From: Numida meleagris
Lineage: Eukaryota > Chordata > Aves > Galliformes > Numididae
Length of the DNA stretch: 64,000 nt
Assembly: GCF_002078875.1 (NCBI RefSeq)
Contig: NC_034411.1
Coordinates: 2,064,194-2,128,193, forward strand
Direction of reading: 5' to 3'
Position 1 is the stretch's first letter. Each line of letters starts with the position of its first letter. This document shows positions 12,901-27,900 of this stretch, one piece after another. Under the pieces are notes generated by a model. That model was not told the origin of the DNA. It was given only the letters and a program-made list of their open reading frames with translations, and ran no database searches. A program made the position numbers and the translations under genes.

Positions 12901-15900
12901 ACTTGCCCAGTAATTTCCTGCCCATCCTCATTCTTTACAAAAAAACAATAATAACTAGTTTCAGCGTATACTTACTTGAGAAAATCCTCTTCTTTTATCT
13001 TCTCTAGGGCTTTTATAACTGCCATTCTAGTGAAAACAGACTGTACAGGGAAATAAAAAAAAAGTCAAGAAGAGAAGCTAAGATAGGACATGCCTAAAAA
13101 AGAAAATAAAACTTCAAAACATACACACCACACACTCCTCACAATGCAGTTTTTTCACTTATGTTCTGTGTTTTCTTATACCTACTACCAGTTCTGTATC
13201 AGCAAGAGCTCATTATGATCTTATCTCTAACAGGGCAACAAAGAGCAATGCTTAATTTGGCCTGAATATTTCAAGTAATTTCACTCACAATATGAAAGCA
13301 ATTCAGTCACTGCAGCTGATGGATCAGTATGTGATGACTATTGTTGAACATTTAAATCAGTGCCAGAAACTCAGAGAATTAAGATTTGACCAAGTAGCTC
13401 AAGTTTGCTCCTTTGCTTCTAGAAGAACTAGTATAAGTTTCTTCACTTTGTTTTTACACAGGAAAAAAAAAATAACGAGGGCCACTCAATTTCAGCAAGT
13501 CTAAAGTTAATTTCATGCTTCCAAATGAACCTACTACAGCTCCTTAAAATATTCAATTGCTAAGTCTGGCCTTTGGTTAGCTGAAAGAAAGGCTAAGCAT
13601 ATATCTGGAAACTGTCTTATTTCAGATGAGATACAAAAGTGTGCAAAAGCAAGAATATGAAAAAGTAGCACTTGGTTGCTCAGGTGAAAATTTGCAAGAG
13701 ATTAAAAACAAAATCCTAGATCCGTGAAAATAAATCTAAACCAAGATCTGTATTTTTAAGAGTTAAGTTCCTACACACCAGTCTCTACCTCAGTGTCAGT
13801 AGGCAACTAGTTACTCCAATTTCTTCTAGACTTGAATACACAGTTTTTTTTACAAAGCTCAAAAGTTCATTCACACTCAGTAGCAAGTGTCCTGAATGGT
13901 AGGGCTTGGTAGTTCCTGAACCGGGGAAAACAAGTAACCTCACTGTCTCAAGCAGCATCAGTTCACAAGGGTAAATCAACAGTAAAAGCAGTAATAATAG
14001 TACAAATTGTGGCTACTGCCATGACTATCATCCTCCATGCACAGCAAAGTGAATATGCGTAAGAAATCAAGCATGATGGGCACATTAATATGCTATTCTA
14101 TACAGACAGAAGAAATGAGATGGGCAGGGAAACATGATTGTTATGAGACAATAGCGAAGATGTTCAGAGAAGAAAAAACGACCTGATGAAACAAACACAA
14201 CTTACTGTACTTAAAATAGCAAGAACAACAAAGGCAAAACTGTAGCTTGATCTGCTACCATAACAACTCTATCACAGGCTGCCAAGTCACAGTATCAGAG
14301 GGGCCACAGAGAGTCTCTAAATGAACCTCCTTATAAGCATAATGTCAGCTATGAGATCAAACCATGTTGCTCAGGGTTTTATCCAGTTGGGTCTTGAAAT
14401 CCTCCAAGGATGGAGCCTGCACACCCTCTCAGAGGGTAGCTTACTCTGCTGTCTGACTGTCCTCACGGTTTTTTCCTGTATCTACTCCGAATCTTATCAT
14501 TTGACACTGTCCCCCACAGCATCCTTGTGGAGAAGCTGGCTGCCCATGGTTTGGATGGGCATACACTCTGCTGGGTGAAACACTGGCTGGATGGCCCAGA
14601 GAGTTGTGGTCAATGGAGTTAAATCCAGTTAGCGGCCAGTCACAAGCAATGTCCCCCAGGGCTCGGTGCTGGGGACGCTTCTATTCAACATCTTTATCAA
14701 TGATCTTGATGAGGGCATTGAGTGCACTCTCAGTAAGTTTGCGGATGGCACCAAGTTGGGAGGGTGTGTTGATCTGCCTGAGGGTAGAAAGACACTACAG
14801 AGGGACCTGGAGAGACTGCATCGATGGGCCAAGGTAAACCGTATGAGTTTCCACAGGGCCAAGTGTCGGGTCCTGCACTTTGGTCACAACAACCCCAGGC
14901 AACCCTACAGGCCTGGGGAGGAGTGGCTGGAAAGCTGCCTGATGGAAAGGGAGCTTGGTGTGCTGATGGACATGGGCTGAATGTGAGCCAGCAGTGTGCC
15001 CAGGTGGCCAAGAAGGCCAATGGCATCCTGGCTTGTATCAGGAATGGGGTGGTGAGCAGGACTAGGGAAGTCATCCTGCCCCTGTACTCGGCATTGGTGA
15101 GGCCTCACCTCAAGTACTGTGTTCAGTTTTGGGTGCCTCAGTACAGAAAGGACATTGAGGTGCTGGAGCAGGTCCAAAGAAGGGCAACAAGGCTGGGGAA
15201 GGGCTTGGAGAATATGCCCTACGATGAGAGACTGATGGAACTGGGGCTGTTTAGTGTGGGGAAGAGGAGGCTCAGGGGAGACCTCATTGCTCTCTTCAAA
15301 GACCTGAAAGGTGATTGCAGTGAGAGCGGGGCTGGTCTCTTCTCACTGGTGACAGGACAAGGGGAAACAGCCTCAAGTTACACCAGGGGAGGTTTACATT
15401 GGATATCAGGAAAACCTTCTTTACAGAAAGGGTTGTTAAGCACGGAAACAGGCTCCCCAGGGAGGTGGTTGAGTCACCATCCCTGAATGTATTTAAAAAC
15501 CATTTGGATGTGGTGCTCGGGGACATGATTTAGCGGTGGGTTGTTAGAGCAGTATGGTTAGGTTGCGGTTGGACTTGATGATCTTTAAGGTCCTTTCCAA
15601 CCTGAGCAATTCTATGATTCTATGATTTCAACTTACGCCCATTGTTTCTCATCTTTCTGACATGCAGTGCAGTGAAAAGCCTACTTTCCTCAACAAGGTC
15701 TCTGCAGGTACTAGGGGTGCTTCTGTCGAGTCCTCTCAGACGCGTTCTTGAGGCTGAACAAGACCAAGTTCCTCAGCCTCTCCTCATAGGGCATGTATTC
15801 CAACTACAGCTATCTTACTAGGTCCACTGCTGGATTCCCAATTTACTGATGTCTTTTTTTCCACTGAGGCCTAAACCTGGATGCAATCTCCATACAGCTG

Positions 15901-18900
15901 AGGAATATAATCCTGTCCTTCAATCTACATGCTACATTCCCATTAATAAAGCCCAGGATGCTGTTGGCCTCAACCGCTGACAGAGATCAGTGCTCTTTCT
16001 CAGCTTGCTGTCTGCTGCTATAGCTCCCAGGGCATCTTTAAAAAAGCTGCTCCCAACCTGGCAGTCCTGAAGCCATGCTGTTGCCAGATTTTATTCCTTC
16101 CCAGGCGTCAGACTATGTATTTGTTGCAGCCAAATTTCACATGGTTCCCATCCACCCATTCCTTCAGCTTTCCTAGGACACTCAGAATGGCAGCTCTGCC
16201 CTCAAGTGTATCTAGAGGCCCTTTCAATTTGCTGTCATCAGCATGGTTGATGAGAACGGACTCCTCCAGGCTTTTGATAGAGATGCTAAATAGCAGGGAT
16301 CCCAGGACAGATTCATTACAGTACTCATCATAGGCATCCAGAGAGAGTATGACATCCGTTAACCACTACCCTTCAAGCCCAATTATCCATTCAGACCATA
16401 AGTCTGGTGATGAGTGCTGGTACATGGAAAGCAACAGAAAAGTCATGCAGCTCAGGGATTTGGAAAAACAGTGAAAAATACTGGATTACGTTCTGGGAGT
16501 ATTTAAGTCTTTGCTCTAGCACAGACATCCTGAATGCCTTCAGGAAAGCTGTTCCATGTCTATCTAAGAATAAACTAGAGACAAATGCACTTCCCTACTT
16601 CATAGGAAGATGAGCTGGAAAATGCTTAAACTAACACTAGGTTTCGAACGTTTTTACTTAGAATCCAGCTTTCATTCCACTTCTGATTAACACATCCCTT
16701 GATACCAACTTCAAGCATAGCTTCTTTTTAAGGATGAGCCTCTGATAGCTCTTCAGAGACTGTATTTCTTCCTTTACATTTTGTTACATCTTGTTACCTC
16801 TGTGGTTTCAGCAGCTCCTGCTGGTTTAGCTCCTTATGAGGGATTTCCCTGCTTTTTAAGGAAAGCAGTGCAGCAAGCAGTGACTTATGACAGTACAAAA
16901 CTTCTAAAAAAAAGACTTGTATTTATTTGTCAGGTGGAGTACAGTAGGCAGAATTCAAGGGTCAGACTGCCTCCACCAAATCACGAGAAAGAACAAAAGG
17001 TCTTGTACAGGCTTCTGACAGAAGCTACTTTTTCTCCCCCTGAGCACACCTACTGTCCTACTCCCATCAGTCATCAGTTTACCTCCAACTGTTCTTTATT
17101 CTTACACACCCTCTTTTCTCATAATGATTATGTGTGTATTCAGGGTCTGCAGCAAGTGGCAAGGTCTCTTTTCTTTCTTCCCCTGCTCCAGGAGTGGACA
17201 GGATAAAATCATCCTGCAGGTGCTGTATCTTTCATTCAGATCACAGGACATGAAAACTGTAACGTGATCATTCTCTTTCACCTGCAGTCTCCTTTTCACA
17301 ACATGACTTATCTGAAATGTTTCACTCACAGATAATTTGAGGATCATATTTTATACTACTTTTAATGCAAGACACTCAAATTCTTCTATCTTAAGGGCCG
17401 TATTTACAGAGAAAATTCCTAAAAGTATTCATTTGGACAATCTGGAAAATGAATGAGCTAAAGGAAAGCACGAAGTTCTTTGTTTTCCTAAGCAGAGAAA
17501 TGTTTAGTGAATAAAAGGAGATGGCTATTTTCAGATAAGTAAAAATTCGAAGAGATTTCTAATGCAGGAAAAACAGACATTAAACAGTGACCAAATACCC
17601 ATATAAGTTTTTTGTTGTAGCTTTTGCTGTGAAATTTTGAATGTCAAAAAAGAAATACAGTAGTGATGAGATCCTACCTGTTTGTTCTTTGCTGGCTTGA
17701 AACAATCTGGACAGACTGTGGCTCTAAATACAGAAATGAAAATTAGCCGATAATCTTACAGAAAAAGCAAAAAACAAACAAAACAAAAAACGGAGATATA
17801 CAGAAGTATAACATTTAATGGCCTTTGTACCAATATATCCAACATCTCACTTCCATAGCTCAGCAAAGAGCAGATTTTAAAATCAATTTTATACTAAACC
17901 ACAAATGGGGGAAGCTGCGCATTGCTTGATGTAGAGCTAAATCACAAAGCACTGGAAGCCTCTTCTGCTCTGACTAAACCAAACGCATCGCACTTTTGAG
18001 ATAGAATGGAAAAGCACATGAGTTTATCTCTCAGTCCTTTTCAGTCCTTCTCAGTAAAGGTTATGATTAACATTCTGCACAAGGTATGCTGACATCCTGA
18101 AATCTATTCTTACATGCACACTGCGAATTAGACATTTCCAAATTAGACTTAAATTGTTGCTTCTGGATAGGAAAATTCAACTTACTATGGAAAAAAAATA
18201 TCCCCAGCTGTTTGGTATCATTTGTGCTTTGCCTCTTCAAAAGGAAATTCTTGGCTGTTTCACAAAAGCGAAAGCCAAGTCAGTTAAATGTTTTTTTCTG
18301 AGTACTGTAGAGGAAGTTGCTGCTCCTATTAGTGGATTTCTACGTACACAATTAGAGATGATTTCTAGCCTGCAACACAGTTTATCAATTCTATAGACTA
18401 CACTAGACTATAAAGAAGTAGGTCTGACCTCTTGCAGTTTCTGTACAAACAACTTCCTGGACGGTTTGGGACACAATGCATTGCAAATCCCCTCTTCCAG
18501 AATTTAAATACAAATCTCCAAATATAAACACATATAACAAAACATATACAAATATAAACAATATAACAAAAGCCAATCGATCTTCCATATCATACCAAGG
18601 GTCATTTTAGCACACCCACCTACACGTAATTGTGTAAGAAGGGCTTGAGAGGGAGAAACTGCAGATGCCATACGAGTATCCAAAAGCATAGCTGGAGTTG
18701 AGAGGACTTCTCCAAGTTCAGACAAAGTCTTACTTTGCTTCCATATGACTGTCATTACTAACACTCTGACAATTGCCACATTTCCTTATTTACATTAAAC
18801 CTAAAACACTGCCTCAGAAATACGCCCACAGCCAACTTTCCAATATGGAGATTGCCTCAGAAACAACCATGTAATTAAGATAGGCAATACGCTGTTACTT

Positions 18901-21900
18901 CAGAAAAATGCCCAATCACTATCTAATTATCCCACAAAGAGAAAGCAAATAAAGGGATATCATCAAGTCACATGGAATAGACCTGAGTACTTCCTTACAG
19001 TTTTCTATTCTACAGATATTTCGTTTGATGCACCAGCATGGGCACCGTAACAGGCTTGGCATTAACATTTTTGAATGGTCACAAAATGGCAGTGAAAGGG
19101 TGAGATGAAAATAAGAGCTGCTAGGTTTCAGTGGAAGGAAGACCACTACAGGAAACCAGGATTGATCAAATGAAGTTAAGCAAATAAGAACAAAAGTATG
19201 CTCAATTCTGAAAATTTGGAGTTTTTACAGAACTGCAGGTAAAACTGTAGTTTGACCATACTACTCTACCTCTTTTTTGCCTAGTCTTGAAGATGCTGGA
19301 AAGAATTTCAGCAAATGCTGATAATCATTTCTTCCTAATACCAGGTCATCAAGCATGCATTCCCTCACCACCGTGCCCCTATCCAATAGATAAGAAGGAT
19401 GCAGTTGCTGAAAATCAAGAAGATGGGAGATCAGGCATTCACAAATTGCCGGATGAGATAAAAGCAGGGAAATCTACAAATGCTGCAAAGGAAATCTCTA
19501 GTTTCCAGAGATGAAGTCACTACGCAACACAGAAGTCTGAAGGGAAGCCTCCTTCTATCCTAGGTTTTAACTTGCAGTAGGAGCACAAGAGATGAAATTC
19601 AGTGAAACTCAAACTTTGCAGGAAGCACCAGCAAACACGAAGATCGAATCTAATTATCCAGAATATAACTACTGCTAGATTTTGAGAAATCAGACTGAAT
19701 GGTAAGCTAAACTCACAGAAATAATTTGCTTCTTTGTGTTGAAGAAGGATGTGTATGGCAGATGCTCCATAGGGCCAGCCAAAAGACTGTGTGAAGTGGC
19801 CAGGAAACTTGTTTCTTCCCACCCATCCATGAGAAGGAAGAGAGCAGGAGAACCTAGGCATGACCTCAAAAGATGCCCTTGACCTCAATGATGTGATCTG
19901 AATTTATTTATTTTTAAATGATACAGCTATATTGAAAAGGGTAATGAGTTTGAAAAGGGCTGAAATTCAACAGCTGATATGAACATTCTCCTTCCAGTTC
20001 AAATCAAAATTCAGGATGATTTTCTTTAGTGTATTTAAAGCACAGAATTAACCAGACAGAAATGGAGTAACTTTAAGCTTTGCATCTCTATCTGAATATG
20101 AGGAAGTTTAAACGCAGGCTCCATTCTAGCTTATAAACACTGCATATTCTCATCTGTAGCAAATCCAAACCGACAAAGTTGTACAATATTTCGAAAAAAG
20201 ATCTTATGTTATTTACATCAAAACTTACAGGAAATGGCACTCCTCATCTGTTTCTGGGTGAGCAAAGACCACGCTAACTTCAAACAAACTCTAAATTAAA
20301 AAAGAAAAAACAACAAGGGTGGAGTATAATACTTTGTTAAACAAGCCAGGAGGATATTCTCATATACTGTAATGGTAGGAAAACAGAAAAGAGGTAGACA
20401 AAAGAGGAAGTAATACACTTATTCTACAATATAATATAAAGAAATACATTAAAACTTGAGCCATAATACCATTTGCATTTCTGAAGTACTCAAAGATGAT
20501 CTCAGAACACTTCAAAAACATGAGTGACCCATACATCATAGATATTGGCCCCATTCTGTACAGGGAGGATTGAGTCAGAGGCAGTATATACTCAAAGCCT
20601 ATTATGGTCACTAAACTTAACATACCTTCTGGGAAAGCAGTGCTTAGTGTGGAATAAAGATAAAAACCCTGTAGCACTCATCACTGTAGAAATTTGTCAG
20701 GGGCTTCGTTTGCAATGACTGGATGGCCTTGGGGCAAAGAAAGGCAACATGTCCTAGTGGACTGACAGCTAGACTAGAAACTACTGTAATCTCAATTCTA
20801 CCCCCAATTCCCTCTTTGGCCTTGGGCAAACAACACTCATTACTTCTGTTCTTCAGATACCAGTATATCTCAAGAGGGCTATTGGAAAGATTGGCTAATA
20901 TTCAAGTGGCTTGTAGATAAAGAGCACTAGAAAAGTAACCTTTATGGTACAATGGTGTCTGAAGTGCCTAGTGTCTAAGCCTTGTAGGGCTTTTGCTAAC
21001 TTGGTATGTAAGAAGTTTGTTTCTTCTTGGATCAGCTTCAGGGTGACTGGGTGATTCTTGCTTCACTAAGACAAAACGGATGCTTTGAATTAGTACTCCT
21101 GGGAAAAGATAATCTGCAACTACTACAGAAGTTGACAAATCAACTTAAAGACTGAACTAGTCTAGCCATGGGGTCAGTCCTACAGCTGATGACAATAACT
21201 ACAGACTGCTTTGTCCTCAGCAGGACTTTTAGCCATGCTTCCAGAGATTTTACAGTCAAGATGATAGCATTTTTGGACTTGTCCGACAACTTCTGAATGT
21301 TGCATCCAGTCAGCGCATTTCAGAAACATTTCAGGAATGTCTGACAGAATTCAAAAATTAAACTGTGGTTTGAAAAAAAAAATCCAATTTTTTGTTCACT
21401 AGCACTGCAAGTTCCAACATGCCTATCTCTAGCAGTCATTAAAGTGAGCAATGACTAGTCTTTCCTCCTTTAGTATGTTTCAGAAATATATTCTATCCGT
21501 AGAATTTAACATGCTAATAACCTATACAATTTATCTCACAGAGCAGTAACAACGCTGGCAGTAAGGGGAGAGCAAAGAAGGAATATATTAAGAATAAGAA
21601 GGAATGAGCCTCTGGAAAACAAAGATCCTGAAAAATTAAAAAATTGGAAAAGTCTCATTGGTAAAAGCAGAGTGGCAGCCCAAGAGCAAGAGACTTCGGA
21701 AATACTACAATGGTCCCATTGTATGCCATGATCTCTGTATACAGAAATGAAGATTGGACCTGTTGTCATTGAGACTAGGAGATCTCAGGTTAAAAGAACT
21801 CCTCCCCTCCTTCCCTCTACAGTGAATGTAAGTACAACTTAAATGTTAATGAGGAAAAAAATATATATATTTTTCTATCTATATACACACGTGAAAAAAA

Positions 21901-24900
21901 ACCAAATACACAGAAAAGAAGTGTTTTCTTATTTATACAACACAATACCTTTCCATCAGTGGGAACACCCAACTCCTCTGACAACTGGGGATGAATAATC
22001 CACTTATAAGCTTCTTTCAGCTGAACAATGTCATCCTTTGCCAAGGAAAGGCCCAGTTTTCTGAATAACATACATAAAGAAATAATAACTTGCACAGGAG
22101 TCTGTCAGAGATAGATACCATATGATATTTCAAGACAAACTTACGTAACTAGTTGCAGGTGAACAAGCAATGCACAAATAAAAAGGACAAACATGCAAAG
22201 AGCACAGCATGAAAGAAAGGCTGTTGCAAGGCCTCTTATAATTGCAATGAATCCTTGTTTTGAATTAATAAAAAAAGATGTCGAGGAAGCATTAAGGCCA
22301 GACCAGGACTCCAGGTAAGATGCTTTCCAGTAAACACAAACTTGTGCATGCTGACACTACTCAGCATGGTAAATCATACCAGTACGCTGATCCCATTTAA
22401 AGTAAATCTCAACCCATTAAAAGGAACAGTTCTAGTTTTTTCTCCAGACAGATCAGTGAGATGATCAGCTCTATGACCAGACACATAAGTATTTATGTTA
22501 ATACAAGAAAGATAGAAGGTACATGCAGATGGAGCTAGGATCCTTATTATATCAACATCCTTATTAAAATAACATCTAGTTCAACTTTAGTAAAAACTTT
22601 GTATCCAGATCGTGCAGAACAGCACCGGTGCTACTTGCTGAGTATCCTCTCATCCGGGTTCCAGATAAGATAATATCATGTTTTGCCCTGTTTCTATATG
22701 CTAATGTTTCTTTAATTAACAGCTTAAGAATATGTTCTTTTCTTCCCTGTGTGAGAGAACACGCCATAGTTTCATGGTAGATCAAAAGTTACCAAAGCCT
22801 TTTCAGAGTCTACATGGAGAAGAGATTGGGAAGAGATTGAAATCCTTTGTTTTAAAGCAAAACAAACAAACCCACAACACTAATGTAAGACATTTTTCTG
22901 TTGTTAAAGGGATGATTCAGTCCTTCATTAAAGGAAGGACATGAACTTCAACAGACACAAATTTAAAAAGGGACAACGCCCAGATAACAATCTCAGTTGA
23001 CTTTGCTGGGAGAGCTCAACTGACTCTGTAGGAACAAGATCAAGCCTTGATTCCCATGTCTTGCCTATGCAAAGAAAAGTTAAAAGGAGCAGATGCTGGT
23101 AAGAATGCCAGCGTACGATTTCAAACCTCTTGTTAGAGAACTTGCAGAGCAAAGCACTTGTCCTCCTTCTACATGAGCAGAACCAATGACAATATCTGCC
23201 CTATAGAGGTTAATCCTGTCTGAAGCAATTTAATGAAACAGTGGCTTTAAAATTAGTCTCAAAATAGGAAATGATTCAACTGTTACTCTGGCTTTCTATG
23301 AATATCTTGAAACTGTACTTCCATTCAAGATGGCTTCCACCAAAGAATAATCCAGTATCCACAACTAAATTTGAGACAAATGGATTTCTTTCTTCTTGCC
23401 CACAAACGCAATCTATCCATTCAAAATGGCTCTGCATGTTCTCATTTGGCTGGGAATGACAGTGTCCTGGATTAGACGAAGAATCACCCACTTAAATTTT
23501 TATCAAAACACTGAGGATAAAAGAGAAGAGCGTAACTTGCTCTCACCACACTACTATCTGACTTACAATCTTCAGTCACTATTCATGTAAGCTAAACCTC
23601 ACACAGTGGCAAAATGAAGAGGTCTGTATTTCACTGTCTTCAGGGCATAATAAGATTCTGGTTCACAGATGGTATCATGGCCCATCTCAGAACCATTAAG
23701 TTCATTAAAAGCTGTATAATTGTACAGACAGCCTCCACTTCAAATCAAAATGCCACGTCCTAGCTATTACCACGATACAAAGGAAATGAGATAAGAAACT
23801 CTGATTAAGGTTAAACCAGGATGCAAAAAAACAACCCAGATGCCATCTTATCCTTTGTAAGCATCATGTAAACTTGACAATAATATCATAACAAGACGAT
23901 AAAATTAACTTTTTGTCCGCTCAATATTTGTACAAGAGGTGTACAATATTTGTGAAGAGGTCTTGTCAGACAGACAGCAAAAGCTATAGACGATTAAACA
24001 AAACAAAACAAAAAAGATATAGAATGACCTGGGTAGAAAAGGACCTCAAAGATCATCTAGTTTCAACCCCCCTGCTGTGTGCAGGGTCACCAACCACTAG
24101 ACCAGGCTGCCCACAGCCACGTCCAGCCTGGCCTTGAATGCCTCCAGGGACGGGGCATCCACAACCTCTCTGGGCAACCTGTTCCAGTGCGTCACCACCC
24201 TGTGTGAAAAACTTCCTCCTAATATCTAACCTACATCTCCCCTGTCTTAGTTTAAAACCATTCCCCCGTGTACTATCACTATCAACCCATGTAAACACTT
24301 GTTCTCCCTCTTGTTTATACGCTCTCTTCAAGTATTGGAAGGCCACAATGAGGTCTCCCCGGAGCCTTCTCTTCTCCAAACTAAACAAGCCCAGTTCCCT
24401 CAACCTTTCCTCATAGGAGAGGTGCTCTAGCCCTCTGATCATCTTGGTGGCCTCCTCTGAACTTGTTCCAAGAGCTCTGCACCTTTCTTGTCCTGGGGGC
24501 CCCAGGCCTGGACGCAGCACTGCAGATGGGGCCTCACAAGAGCTGAGTAGAGGGGGACAATCACCTCCCTCTCCCTGCTGGCCACCCCGTTTTTAATGCA
24601 GCCCAGGATATAGTTGGCCTTCTGGGCTGCCAGCGCATGCTGCTGGCTCATGTCCAGCTTCTCATCCACCAGGACCCCCAAGTCCCTCTCTGCAGGGCTG
24701 CTCTCAAGGAGTTCTTCCCCCAGTCTGTACAAATACCTGGGATTGCCCCAGCCCAAGTGCAGCACCTTGCATTTGGCCTTGTTGAACCTCATTAGGTTCT
24801 CATGGGCCCACTTCTCCAGCCTGTCCAGGTCCCCCTAGATGGCTTCCCTTCCCTCTAATGTATTGACTGCACCGCTCAGCTGATATAAAGCATTAATATA

Positions 24901-27900
24901 AATATATATCAATACAGCACATTCCAATTCTGAATTTACTTTTGATTAGCTTTAAACGTACAAAGTAAATTGAAGTCTTAGCCAAGAACATACAAAAGCA
25001 ATTCTACATATTCCACAACTGTTAGTTGAAGCAACTTTAAATAAAAGTAGCTGTTTTGATCTTGAAAATACGCTATTAATTGCTTGCTGAAAAATTTTTC
25101 TTAACATAAATATCTCAGCAGGACCATAGCATTAAGTGGTATCTCATTTCAGCTATGCTGAAGAACAAGTTGTAGTAAGTGTATCTCTCCTTTCTCTAAT
25201 TCTTTGGGACACTGTAGTAGACATGATGTGAGAGCTGCCAAAAGAAATTACTCACCCCATTTCCTGTTTTACCAGCAGCCAAGCAGCATGCTACATGTCA
25301 TCAGCCAAGCCCAGGAAGAAGAGAGAAAAAAAAATGCAAGTGAAATTAAAGCTCAAAAGTTCAACTGAGAAACAGCTAGCAAAATAATAATAACAACAAC
25401 AACAATAATAATAATTCAAAGTTTAAAAAACTCAGGTCAGTAAGGAAGCATTAGGATTTAAAGTTGGCTTTTGCTTTAGGAGTGAAAAGACAGGATTAGT
25501 GTTTGTTCTTTTCTTCAGAGACCGAAAGACTCCCCTGCTCTGCATGTGTGAGCTCTTCCTTACTCTATTACTCATTCTCCCATCACTACACTCACAGAAA
25601 AATAGGTAAGCTTTTGGGGAGCAGAAAAATGAATCAATTTTTCATCATGTCTATTGGAAGCTTAACACATCTGCAAAACAAATAATTGATTATATGGCAG
25701 AGAGAGTGTACTATCCTCACATGAGACACTCTAAGTAATTTAAATGAGTTCCTACGACAATCTGACATACATGGAACTGTGGGTAACAAAAAGCTGTCAA
25801 AGGAAAAGACTTGAAGATAAATGATTTTTTCCCACTATGCTAAGCTAACTTTTCTTGTTTCACAAATATTTGAATATTTTGCTATTTTTCTCTTCCACTT
25901 GCTGATTTTTGAAGTGTTAGTCAACACAGTCCTTCCAAAGCTATTATGTCATATTATTCTCCCTGTTCTCTACCTCTTTCAAAAAGCTTTCACTTTTTGT
26001 GCTTCTTCCTCTGCATCTCCATTTATCACACCTGAAATTCATCCTACATTTCAAAAGAACAAGTTTATACACCACACAATGTAAAATGTAAAAGAACCCC
26101 CCTCTTTTTTCTTTTTTTTTTTTTGCAGAACAGCTCTTCCATCTGAGAACTAACTGAAGATAAACAGGCAAAGCTGAAATTGTTATGATTGCAGTATCTA
26201 TGTACACTAAAAGTTTAAATCCTGAATACAGGAAAAGCTAAGGACCGTTTCTGTCCTACACTGGCAAAAAATTAGGCTTCCCTTGCTGGTAACACTAGTT
26301 CAGCACTAAAAAAATCCCACTCCTTTTTAAAACTTTCCTAGTGATACAGAATATACTCACACATCTGACTAAACTAAAACCAAATTAGTATTACTGAGTA
26401 CTAATGAGCATTCTGTCTGCTACCAGAGAGACCCTGGACATGACACTAAAGGCAATGGGAAGTCTCAGATCTCTGAAACAAACTGCATAAATTTCTAAGA
26501 CATCAGTTCTCAAATGGACAACCAAGTCACCTCAAATCCCATCTAGCTTTAAAACAGATAAGGTTGCAATAAAAGCACTTCGAAACTTGCTATTAACACT
26601 ATATGTAGGAGAACTGATAGCCTAGTTCAAGTGCAACTAGCACATACAGAGAAGTGAAAACAAGTGCCTAAATAGATGCTATTTGAAAATTGATCTGGCA
26701 TATTTAAAAAAAAATAAACACACAACAACAACAACAAAACAGAGTTAGCATCCATAAAAAAACCATGAAATAAATGACATACTTGATCTTTGGGTAATCA
26801 TGAACCTTTTCCCTGAGGACTGTCCACTCATTTACAGCACACCACTTAGTTAAGGAGATACAGGCTGAATATGGAAAAGCTGAAGAACAGAAGGAAACGC
26901 TACTAGAAAGCTGAAAGAGCTGTTGGTAATAAACACTGGAATTCACTAACAATTATTTATTACACAGCATACAAAGGAAATGCTAGAAGACCTGATCTGA
27001 GAATCTTGAGCAGACTCCACCTCATATTCTCCTTTTCATTTCCCAACTGACCTCCTGTTGTTTCGTACAAATCCTTTGTGAATACCAGCTTCTGCAGCTC
27101 CAGATATACTACTTTGAATGCAGGTTCCAAGAAACAATATTTGCTTTACATGAGAGACCATAACAAAGTTCAGGGACATCACAAGGTCTCTATCCAACCT
27201 TGTGCTTAAGGCACTAACAGTTATGAAATCAGACCAGGTTGCACAGGGCTTTATCCAATTAGGTCTTGAAAACTTCCAGTAATGAAGACTGCTCCACTTC
27301 TATGAACAACCTCCTCTAATGCTTGCCTGTCTTCAATCCATGCTTTATAAATACTTCGTTGTACTCTGCTGCCCACCTCCAGCAGCCTTACATACCTAAA
27401 GAAACATAACGTGCCAGGCTTCTTTAACACATCAGTGCCCAAGAAAGAAGATCCTGAACTTAAGTGTCACAGCCAATGAATGGAACTCGGCAGTACAACA
27501 TTAAACAATAGTTCTAACAAACATCAGAAGCAGAATTAAAATTACCACTGCTAAGAAAAGAGAAAAATATAAAAGTAAGCACAAAGAAGCCACAGCCTTA
27601 AAATCGGTGCAACGCTATCAGATTTGAACAAAATTTAAAAGGACCAAGAAATCAAAGACTTCTAATGAGCACTGTTTATGTCAAAAGCTTCCAAAAGTGC
27701 GTCTTTCCCAAACTTTGCTCTGGAAAGCTTGACATTTTAGAGGTGCATCCCATTGCAGCCTCAATCACTTCTCTTTGTATTGACATACTGATCCCATATG
27801 ATGATCTAGTGCTGCTTCTTTGTAATTTTTCAGTGATTTAAGCCTTATGTTTTTCTCTTTGCAATGCATTAAGAGTGACTGCTATTCATAGAATCGTAGA

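Noticed and set aside
14730..15526. Several minus-strand open frames of 76-114 codons
   Set aside because: They are antisense shadows of the plus-strand CR1 ORF2 remnant.
16781..17206. 141-codon plus-strand frame in a PUS10 intron
   Set aside because: No motif, no splice context and no similarity that I recognise. Its length is within chance for the sequence searched.
24138..24838. Plus-strand open frames over the CR1 copy
   Set aside because: They are antisense to the CR1 reverse transcriptase remnant, which accounts for the open reading.
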